Positions 6,377 through 11,505 of a stretch of DNA of 11,505 nt are shown here, piece by piece. A model generated the notes under the pieces. The model was given only the letters and a program-made list of their open reading frames with translations, had not been told where the DNA came from and did no database searches. Origin of the DNA: Devosia equisanguinis (GTDB lineage: Bacteria; Pseudomonadota; Alphaproteobacteria; Rhizobiales; Devosiaceae); NCBI GenBank assembly GCA_945888565.1, contig CAMDAL010000105.1, forward strand, positions 1 to 11,505, read 5' to 3'. The number at the start of each line of letters is the position of its first letter. Within the stretch, counting starts at the first letter, position 1. A program made the position numbers and the translations under genes.

Positions 6377-7753
6377 TCAGAACCTCTTGCTCACGCCGAC
6401 ACTGACGGCGGTATTGTCATAGTTGGAGAGGTCGTAGTTGGAGTCCGAGATCGAGTAGGTGACGCTCGAATTGAGCGTGAAGCTGTCGCCCACCGGCACG
6501 ATCAGTCCGGCCGAGAGATAGCCGGTGTTCTTCACCTCGGCGTCCGTCGGCGAGATCACCGGGTCGTTGGCGTCGGCGACATCGCGCTCGAGGCCGGCCG
6601 AACCGGTCAGCGCCCAGTCCTCGTTGCCGCCGGTCGGCGAGCCGATGCTGATGATGACCCCACCCGATGCCCCCACCTTCCAGCCCGAGAGATAGTCCAC
6701 CGCGGCAATCGTCCGGGTGGTTTCGAGCAGCGTGAACAGCGCCACATCAGGCGTCAGGATGTAGTCTATACGGGCGCCCGCGCCGTAACGCTGCCCGCTC
6801 CGGTCCGACGATGTGGGTCGAAGGTCGCTGTCGTAGAATTCCTCGTGCCGCGCCTCGGCGCTGAGCGTCAGCCGGGTGCGCGCATCGAGCGTGGTGATCA
6901 GGTCGGCACCCACGCCCGCCGAGGCGATATAGGGGTCGCCCGAGAGGATCGCCGCGCTGAAGTCGCCGTGCAGCGCCAGCCGGGCATTGTCGATGCCGAT
7001 GGCGGCGAGGTTGTAGTTCGGCCCGAAACTGAGGTCGATCACCCCGGTGTTGAGCTGGTCTTCCTCGCGGTAGATCGCGCCATAGGCCGCGACGTCGATG
7101 TCGAACCGGTCGCCCTGGCCGGCGAGATCGATCGAGTTGCGGAAGCGGGCGGTGACATAGCCATTGGTATCCGCCACGCCAAGCGCCCCCGGATCGAGCT
7201 CGAACTCGAGGCCGCCAATATCGATGAACGGCGAATCCGGCCCGGCATTGGCGTTGGTCTGGTACCTGAGCCCGATGCCCACCTCACCAAACGACTGGCT
7301 GCCCGCCTCGCGCGACGCGATCTGCCCCATATAGGCGCCGATCTGGTTTCGCACGTCGTCGGGCACCAGCGGCTGTTCCATCACCGTGGTGAAATAGGAT
7401 TTCGCCGTGCTCCAGGAGCCCAGGCGATAGTACAGCACGCCCAGTTCGAACTGCAGCCGCGGCAGGCCCGGCGCGAACACGAGCATGCGCTCGAGCGTTG
7501 AGATCGCCGCTTCGAGGTCGCCCACCTGCTCGGACAGCGCCGCATATTCGAAGGCCAGGTCAAGGTTGGATGGGTCGGCGAGCATCCGCTGGAACAGCTG
7601 CTGCCGGCGCGCCTCCGCACCGGCGCGGTCCGCTGTTCCACTGCCGACCACGTTCTGCCGCGATGTCGCGTCGACATTCTGCGCGTGTGCCGCCGGCACC
7701 AAGGCCAGCGTCAGCGCCACACCTACCCAAAGACGCGCGTGCACCCGCAGCAT
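6377..7753 (-). CDS. Outer-membrane TPR plus beta-barrel protein, Slam (DUF560)-like
   Basis: This 458-residue protein is predicted to sit in the outer membrane. It has a signal peptide at 1-24 (ends AAHA, then Q), about two TPR repeats at 62-129 (AALSEQVGDLEAAISTLERM, then LGVLYYRLGSWSTAKSYF), and a region of about 300 residues (155-458) of alternating beta strands. It ends in VSVGVSKRF with the C-terminal phenylalanine typical of BAM substrates. A periplasmic TPR domain followed by a barrel of about 300 residues is the layout of Slam (surface lipoprotein assembly modulator) proteins, which move TbpB-like or hemophilin-like proteins across the outer membrane. The downstream partner ends in a TbpB-like domain, which supports this reading. 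A generic TPR-barrel porin is the alternative. It is first in the operon, and its stop is 2 nt before the next start, suggesting coupled translation. Confidence 0.78.
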   Translation of the reverse strand: MLRVHARLWVGVALTLALVPAAHAQNVDATSRQNVVGSGTADRAGAEARRQQLFQRMLADPSNLDLAFEYAALSEQVGDLEAAISTLERMLVFAPGLPRLQFELGVLYYRLGSWSTAKSYFTTVMEQPLVPDDVRNQIGAYMGQIASREAGSQSFGEVGIGLRYQTNANAGPDSPFIDIGGLEFELDPGALGVADTNGYVTARFRNSIDLAGQGDRFDIDVAAYGAIYREEDQLNTGVIDLSFGPNYNLAAIGIDNARLALHGDFSAAILSGDPYIASAGVGADLITTLDARTRLTLSAEARHEEFYDSDLRPTSSDRSGQRYGAGARIDYILTPDVALFTLLETTRTIAAVDYLSGWKVGASGGVIISIGSPTGGNEDWALTGSAGLERDVADANDPVISPTDAEVKNTGYLSAGLIVPVGDSFTLNSSVTYSISDSNYDLSNYDNTAVSVGVSKRF

Positions 7754-7923
7754 TCCCCAAGCCCACCTGCTGTTCGTCTGTCAAACCAGACGCGAATTAC
7801 TTCAGATTTTTAGTATAAACGCAGTCAACCACAAGCTGCGAACCCTCACCTGACTCGGCCGCCCGTGTCAAACCCCCATTAACGGTTTGTTTCGTCGCGG
7901 TTCTTTTGCGCAACATGGCTCGT
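7754..7923 (-). promoter_or_regulatory. Leader/promoter region of the Slam-like/FecR/cyclase operon
   Basis: This is 170 bp of non-coding DNA between the upstream GntR gene and the operon start. Read on the minus strand it contains TTGTGGTTGACTGCGTTTATACTAAAAAT (complement of about 7805-7833), an A/T-rich promoter-like patch. The closest hexamer pair is TTGTGG and AAAAAT with 17 nt between them, which is weak. A GGTGGG purine stretch lies upstream of the ATG. A perfect 6-bp inverted repeat lies between the promoter-like patch and the start codon. Confidence 0.4.
7775..7792. repeat. Inverted repeat CGTCTG-N6-CAGACG upstream of the operon
   Basis: CGTCTG at 7775-7780 and CAGACG at 7787-7792 form a perfect 6-bp inverted repeat with a 6-nt spacer, about 22 bp upstream of the ATG of the Slam-like gene. 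It could be a regulator operator or a leader-RNA hairpin. The same hexamers recur at 7925-7950. Confidence 0.45.
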
Positions 7924-8646
7924 TCAGACGAGACGCATGCTGCCCGTCTGGTCGCGAGCGATGTAGCTCTGGATCTGCCGCACGATCTGCGCCGCGTGTT
8001 CGCCACCCAGCCGGTCGCTGAGGTCCGCATCCCCCGCTTCTATCGCCGTCACCAGCAGTTCGTGCTCCTCGACATATTGCCGCGGCAGCCGGTCGTCGAA
8101 GCTGGAATAGTAGAGCCGGAGGATACGCCGGCCTTCGTCGAGCAGCCGGGTGAACAACTGGGTGAAATACGGGTTGCCGCCTGCTTCAGCGATGGCGACA
8201 TGAAAGTCGCGGTTCGACGCGATCATCGCCAGCGCGTCCTGCCGCTCCACCGCCTCGGCAAAGGCCGCCTGCCAGGCCCGGATGGAGATCAGCTGCTCCG
8301 GCCGGCGGTTGATGGCGGCAAGCCGCGTCGTCACCCGGTACATCAGGCTCAGCGCCTCGAAATACACCGGCAGCCGTACGAAATCGATCGTCGCCACAAT
8401 GGTGTTGCGGTTGGGCAGCGTGGTCACCAGCCCCTCGGCGGCCAGCCGCACCAATGCCTCGCGAATCGGCGTGCGCGACATGTCGAACTGTGCCGACAGG
8501 CTCACTTCGTCGAGCGGGCTGCCCGGATCGAGTTCGAGCTCCAGGATCGCCTTGCGCAAGGTCTCATACACCTTCTGCGCGCCAGACCCGCGCACGCGCG
8601 GCGCTTCTGCAGTGTCGTCTGAAGATGTGTCGCGAAATGTGGCCAT
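7924..8646 (-). CDS. GntR family regulator, FadR subfamily (FCD domain)
   Basis: This 240-residue transcription factor has a winged helix-turn-helix at about 22-88 (FDMSRTPIREALVRLAAEGLV at 54-74) and an all-helical FCD effector domain at about 95-225. The FCD metal/ligand residues look intact: Asn145 and His149 in NRDFH, His195 in EEHELL, and His217 in GGEHAAQ. FCD regulators bind carboxylate metabolites such as sugar acids, hydroxy acids or fatty-acid derivatives, usually as repressors. The ATG at 8644-8646 has no clear Shine-Dalgarno sequence. The gene is divergent from a DHDPS-superfamily enzyme with 140 bp between them, so it probably controls that gene. The operon downstream on the same strand is 170 bp away, and read-through into it cannot be excluded. 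The effector is not known. Confidence 0.92.
   Translation of the reverse strand: MATFRDTSSDDTAEAPRVRGSGAQKVYETLRKAILELELDPGSPLDEVSLSAQFDMSRTPIREALVRLAAEGLVTTLPNRNTIVATIDFVRLPVYFEALSLMYRVTTRLAAINRRPEQLISIRAWQAAFAEAVERQDALAMIASNRDFHVAIAEAGGNPYFTQLFTRLLDEGRRILRLYYSSFDDRLPRQYVEEHELLVTAIEAGDADLSDRLGGEHAAQIVRQIQSYIARDQTGSMRLV
7925..7950 (-). repeat. Inverted repeat CAGACG-N14-CGTCTG at the end of the GntR gene
   Basis: CAGACG at 7925-7930 pairs with CGTCTG at 7945-7950 around a 14-nt loop that includes the palindrome GCATGC. It overlaps the GntR stop codon and could act as a weak hairpin for transcript-end stability. No T-run follows on the minus strand. Confidence 0.35.
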
Positions 8647-8719
8647 GTGGGAGTTCTAGCGCAGGCTCCCAGCCGGCGCCACCGCTCCATTTGACCGGAA
8701 TGCAGCCGCACAATCGCCA

Positions 8720-8727
8720 TGTCGACA
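8720..8727. promoter_or_regulatory. TGTCGACA palindrome, candidate GntR operator
   Basis: TGTCGACA is a perfect 8-bp palindrome in the 140-bp region between the divergent GntR and DHDPS-family genes. Together with flanking AT it reads ATTGTCGACA on the minus strand. Short TTGT-type palindromes are common in FCD-regulator operators. An 8-bp palindrome is also expected by chance, so the assignment is tentative. Confidence 0.3.
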
Positions 8728-8786
8728 ATTTGCGTGCAGAATGATAGGCACGCGCCAATCCCAAATTTTGAAAAGGACATCGACAA

Positions 8787-9683
8787 GTGTGGCAAGGTGT
8801 AATTCCGGCGGTCACCACCAAGTTCACCGAGGACGGGGCGCTTGATTTCAAGGAGATGGAGCGCTGCTACGGCCTGCAGGTCGATGCCGGCGTCGATGGC
8901 CTGATCGCCTGCGGTTCGCTGGGCGAAGGCCCGATGCTGAGCCATGACGAGCGCCTCGATGTGCTCAAGGCCATCCAGCAGGCGACGAAGGGCAAGCCCG
9001 CCATCCTCACCATCGCCGAGGCCGCCACCTACCAGTCGTGCAAGCTGGCCGAGCGGGCCGCCAAGGCCGGTGCCTCCGGGCTGATGGTGGTGCCGTCGAT
9101 GGTCTACCACACCAACCGCGACGAAACGCTGACCGCGCTCCGCGCCGTCGCCGACGCCGCCGACCTGCCGGTGATGATCTACTCCAACCGCATCGGCTAC
9201 CGGGTCGATGTCACCAACGACATGCTGCTCGAACTCAGCGAAGACAAGCGCTTCGTCGCCGTCAAGGAAAGCTCCGACGACATCCGTCGCACCACCGAGG
9301 CCGTGCATCTGCTGAAGGGCAAGATGGCCGTGTTCACCGGCGTCGACAACTATGCCTTCGAGGCGCTGGCCGTCGGTGCCGTCGGCTGGATCGCCGGCCT
9401 CGTCACCGCCTTCCCGAAGGAGACGGTGGCCATCTACCAGTTGATGATGGCGAAGCGCTATGACGAGGCGCTCGCGATCTACCAGTGGTTCCGCCCGCTG
9501 CTCGACCTCGATGTCTCGACCTACCTGGTGCAGAACATCAAGCTCGCCGAAGCCTTGGAAATCGGCACCAACGAACGCGTCCGCCTGCCCCGCAAGCCGC
9601 TTTCGGGCGAATTGCGCGCCAAGGTTGAGGCGACCGTGCGCCATGCCATCGCCACCCGGCCGGCGCTGCCTGCGCTCGGCTGA
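8787..9683 (+). CDS. Dihydrodipicolinate synthase (DHDPS/NAL) superfamily lyase or deaminase, not biosynthetic DapA
   Basis: This 298-residue TIM-barrel protein is of standard DHDPS-family length. The Schiff-base lysine is Lys160 in FVAVKESSDD and the assisting tyrosine is Tyr132 in MIYSNR. The phosphate/carboxylate-loop equivalent reads GSLGEG at 43-48 in place of the GTTGE of true DapA. The loop after Tyr132 is shorter than YNVPSR, leaving Arg135 near the carboxylate-binding position. These changes argue for a catabolic member acting on a 2-keto acid or imino acid. The sequence resembles enzymes I associate with hydroxyproline breakdown (1-pyrroline-4-hydroxy-2-carboxylate deaminase). A 2-keto-3-deoxy-sugar-acid aldolase or dehydratase is the main alternative, given the mannonate dehydratase-like gene nearby. 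The GTG start at 8787 follows AAGGA at 8773-8777 with 9 nt spacing. It is probably controlled by the divergent GntR regulator. Confidence 0.85.
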   Translation: MWQGVIPAVTTKFTEDGALDFKEMERCYGLQVDAGVDGLIACGSLGEGPMLSHDERLDVLKAIQQATKGKPAILTIAEAATYQSCKLAERAAKAGASGLMVVPSMVYHTNRDETLTALRAVADAADLPVMIYSNRIGYRVDVTNDMLLELSEDKRFVAVKESSDDIRRTTEAVHLLKGKMAVFTGVDNYAFEALAVGAVGWIAGLVTAFPKETVAIYQLMMAKRYDEALAIYQWFRPLLDLDVSTYLVQNIKLAEALEIGTNERVRLPRKPLSGELRAKVEATVRHAIATRPALPALG

Positions 9684-9704
9684 GTCCTCGACGGCTCCAA
9701 CACG

Positions 9705-9733
9705 GCGCTATCCCGGCTGGACTGGGATAGCGC
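9705..9733. terminator. Strong hairpin between convergent genes, candidate bidirectional terminator
   Basis: GCGCTATCCC at 9705-9714 pairs perfectly with GGGATAGCGC at 9724-9733 around a 9-nt loop, giving a 10-bp stem. It sits 21 nt after the DHDPS-family stop and 31 nt from the end of the convergent GntR gene, so it could end both transcripts. No T-tract is present on either side, which is frequent in high-GC alphaproteobacteria. Confidence 0.65.
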
Positions 9734-9764
9734 GTTGCCAGAACCCTTGAACTCGGCACGCTCG

Positions 9765-10487
9765 TCAGCTCAGCGTCCCGAAATCCTGCGCCATGCGCCA
9801 TTCCCGGTAGCGCCGCCGTCCATCCTCGAGGTGCCGCCGCATGGCGAGCCGCGCATCGTCGGGCTTGCGGTCGGCGATAGCCGCGAGGATGCGCAGGTGC
9901 TCCGTCTCGATATGGCCGAGGAACTCCGCCTTGCTCGCCTCATCGACGAAGCTCGCGCCCAGCGTCCGCCGCGGGATCAGCCGCTCCCCCATCTCGTCGA
10001 CGAACAGCCGGAAGCGGTTGTTGCTGGTGGCGTCGGCGATCGCTCGGTGGAACGCGCGATCCGATTCCGTCGCCAGCGAGCGCTCCTGCATCGACCGCCG
10101 GAACTGGCTCAGCGCCTGCTCCATGCGCAACAGGTGCACCTCGGTGCGGCGCTCTGCCGCCAGCCCGACCGCCTCCACCTCCACCGACACCCGGAACTCC
10201 ATGAAGTCGAGCACGTCGCCGATTTCCTGCGGCGCCGCCATGAACATCGGCACCGCGCCCGTCTCGCGCGGCTTCGCCACGTAGACGCCGCTGCCGCGCA
10301 GCGAGCGCAGCCGCCCCTCGGCTTTCAGGCTGGCGATCGCCTCGCGCACCACGGTGCGGCTCACCGAGAACTGCTCGCACAACTGGTCTGCCGGCGGCAG
10401 CTTGTCGCCGGGCTTCAACCCGGCGGCTTCCATCAGGCGCAGCAGATCAAGCTTGACCCGGTCGGTCAGGTGCACAGTGGCAGACAT
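9765..10487 (-). CDS. GntR family regulator, FadR subfamily (FCD domain), second copy type
   Basis: This 240-residue regulator has the DNA-binding domain at about 6-72 (LPPADQLCEQFSVSRTVVREAI at 30-51, then GSGVYVA) and the FCD domain at about 92-225. Metal-ligand residues are all present: Asp143 and His147 in SDRAFHRAI, His197 in ETEHLRIL, and His219 in MRRHLEDG. Arg99 in MEFRVSVEVEA fits the ligand-contact arginine at the start of FCD domains. It is distinct in sequence from the regulator at 7924-8646, so the two are not a recent duplication. It is divergent from the mannonate dehydratase-like gene, 141 bp apart, and probably represses it until a sugar acid binds (family-based inference). 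The ATG is preceded only by a weak GTAGG. The 3' end meets the hairpin shared with the DHDPS-family gene. Confidence 0.93.
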   Translation of the reverse strand: MSATVHLTDRVKLDLLRLMEAAGLKPGDKLPPADQLCEQFSVSRTVVREAIASLKAEGRLRSLRGSGVYVAKPRETGAVPMFMAAPQEIGDVLDFMEFRVSVEVEAVGLAAERRTEVHLLRMEQALSQFRRSMQERSLATESDRAFHRAIADATSNNRFRLFVDEMGERLIPRRTLGASFVDEASKAEFLGHIETEHLRILAAIADRKPDDARLAMRRHLEDGRRRYREWRMAQDFGTLS

Positions 10488-10495
10488 TTGTGGCC

Positions 10496-10503
10496 TACGC
10501 GTA
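10496..10503. promoter_or_regulatory. TACGCGTA palindrome, candidate operator of the second GntR
   Basis: TACGCGTA is a perfect 8-bp palindrome just upstream of the regulator's ATG. On the minus strand it extends to TTGTACGCGTAGG, with a TTGTAC half-site like those of several FCD regulators. Its position next to the regulator's own start would allow autoregulation. Short and therefore tentative. Confidence 0.33.
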
Positions 10504-10563
10504 CAATATCACTGGCTATCAATGCGATTTCCGGCGGGAACTCCAGCGAAATTCGCCGCCGAG

Positions 10564-10591
10564 CTTGTTGCGGCCCGCAATCTGTCATACT
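10564..10591 (+). promoter_or_regulatory. Possible promoter of the mannonate dehydratase-like gene
   Basis: CTTGTT at 10564-10569 and CATACT at 10586-10591 are 16 nt apart, resembling the CTTG-type -35 of alphaproteobacterial housekeeping promoters and a -10 element. The -10 lies 37 nt upstream of the ATG. Weak match; other spacings are possible. Confidence 0.3.
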
Positions 10592-10628
10592 CCTTTGAAG
10601 AAGTCGTAGAACAATCGAGGGGAACGCC

Positions 10629-11505
10629 ATGTATGTCGGTACGCAGCTGGGGGGAGACCAGTTTTCCAAGGTCGGAGACCGCTACCTCAAGCAGCTCGCG
10701 CAGTTGGGGCTGAAGCATGTCTGCATCGACCCCGAAGGGGATCCCTGGCAGTGGGATCGCGACATCCTCATGCGCCATTCAGAACGCGTTCAGAGACAGG
10801 GCTTAATCTTGGACATGGTGCAGCTGCCGCTGCCTTCTTCCGGCATCGAGCGCAACCACCAGGCGCCCGGCATCGTGCTCGGCAAGCCCGGCGAGCGCGA
10901 CCGCGAGATCGACGGCATCTGCCGCATCATCGAGGCGCTGAGCGAAGCCGGCATCGGCGCCGCCAAGTACAATTTCAACGTGCTGGGCATCCCCCGCACC
11001 ACCTCCGACATCGGCCGCGGTGGGGCCGTGCTCTCCACCTGGCGCGCCGACAAGGCGACCGATAGCGACACCCTCACCATCGCCGGCAAGGTCAGTGCCG
11101 ACGACTTCTGGGAGCGCATCACCTACTTCCTTGAGCGCGTCGTGCCCGTCGCCACGGCGGCAAAAGTCCGCCTCGCCTGCCACCCGCACGACCCCATGAC
11201 ACCCCCGGGCGACCGCGGTTTCGAGAAGCGCGTGCTGGGCGATGCCGAAGGGCTGATGAAGTTCGTGCAGATCGCCGAGAGCCCCTATCACGGCCTCAAC
11301 TTCTGCCAGGGCACGGTGGCCGAAAGCCTTGAAAATCCACGCGAGGAGATCGGCGAGATCATCCGCTGGTTTGGCCAGCGCAAGAAGCTCTTCAACGTCC
11401 ACTTCCGCAACATCAAGGGCGGCCGCTACTCCTTCACCGAGGAGTTCCCGGATTGCGGCGACATGGACATGCCGGCGGCGCTGAAGCTCTACAAGGAGGT
11501 CGGCT
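10629..11505 (+). CDS. Mannonate dehydratase (UxuA)-like enzyme, 3' end beyond window
   Basis: The first 292 residues of a TIM-barrel enzyme are present; the frame is open to the window end. UxuA dehydrates D-mannonate to 2-keto-3-deoxygluconate using a divalent metal. Candidate metal ligands are visible in family-like order: His185/His187 in CHPHDP, Cys226 in NFCQGT, His258 in VHFRNIKGG, and Asp278/Asp280 in GDMDM. The N-terminus (MYVGTQLGGDQFSK) differs from that of E. coli UxuA, so this is a divergent subgroup and the substrate may be another sugar acid. A related xylose-isomerase-like fold is the alternative. The ATG at 10629 follows GAGGGG at 10617-10622 with 6 nt spacing. The divergent FCD regulator is the likely controller. 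Together with the DHDPS-family gene it suggests sugar-acid catabolism. Confidence 0.8.
   Translation, partial: MYVGTQLGGDQFSKVGDRYLKQLAQLGLKHVCIDPEGDPWQWDRDILMRHSERVQRQGLILDMVQLPLPSSGIERNHQAPGIVLGKPGERDREIDGICRIIEALSEAGIGAAKYNFNVLGIPRTTSDIGRGGAVLSTWRADKATDSDTLTIAGKVSADDFWERITYFLERVVPVATAAKVRLACHPHDPMTPPGDRGFEKRVLGDAEGLMKFVQIAESPYHGLNFCQGTVAESLENPREEIGEIIRWFGQRKKLFNVHFRNIKGGRYSFTEEFPDCGDMDMPAALKLYKEVG

Noticed and set aside
8502..9644. Long open frame of 380 codons on the minus strand, opposite the DHDPS-family gene
   Set aside because: It has no recognisable motif, it overlaps the GntR 5' end in another frame, and the plus strand codes for an intact DHDPS-family protein with catalytic residues.
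8787..9683. Annotation as lysine-biosynthetic DapA
   Set aside because: The GTTGE and YNVPSR signatures are changed, and the gene is paired with an FCD-type catabolic regulator.

Overview
The window is high-GC DNA (about 75% G+C in the most biased coding stretches) with GTG starts, GntR/FCD and Lrp regulators, a CHASE2 cyclase and sugar-acid catabolism genes. This fits an alphaproteobacterium of the Hyphomicrobiales (Devosia- or Mesorhizobium-like). That assignment is inferred from gene content and codon use, not from a marker gene. No rRNA, tRNA, CRISPR array, insertion sequence or transposase was seen.

Layout. (1) 1-708: the 5' end of a transketolase / pyruvate dehydrogenase E1-like gene on the minus strand, divergent from an Lrp/AsnC regulator. 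The arrangement resembles the regulator-enzyme pair of the methionine gamma-lyase locus. (2) 767-2336: an alpha/beta hydrolase (minus) divergent from an isoprenylcysteine methyltransferase-like membrane protein (plus). (3) 2364-7753: a tight three-gene minus-strand operon, the most interesting part of the window. In transcription order it encodes an outer-membrane protein with TPRs followed by a beta-barrel (Slam/DUF560-like layout), a large exported FecR-domain protein with a C-terminal domain resembling the TbpB-type barrel, and a CHASE2 class III adenylate cyclase. Gaps are 2 and 9 nt. (4) 7924-11505: two divergent regulator/enzyme pairs. A FadR-type GntR regulator faces a DHDPS-superfamily enzyme, and a second FadR-type regulator faces a mannonate dehydratase-like enzyme cut by the window end. 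This looks like a sugar-acid or related keto-acid catabolic region.

How the genes may work together. In the operon, the Slam-like barrel could move the FecR/TbpB-like protein across the outer membrane. The CHASE2 cyclase could read a periplasmic or envelope state and make cAMP. This is an inference from domain layout and gene order. In the right-hand block each FCD regulator probably controls its divergent enzyme gene in response to a carboxylate metabolite. A dehydratase next to a DHDPS-family lyase or deaminase would suit step-wise breakdown of a sugar acid to a keto acid.
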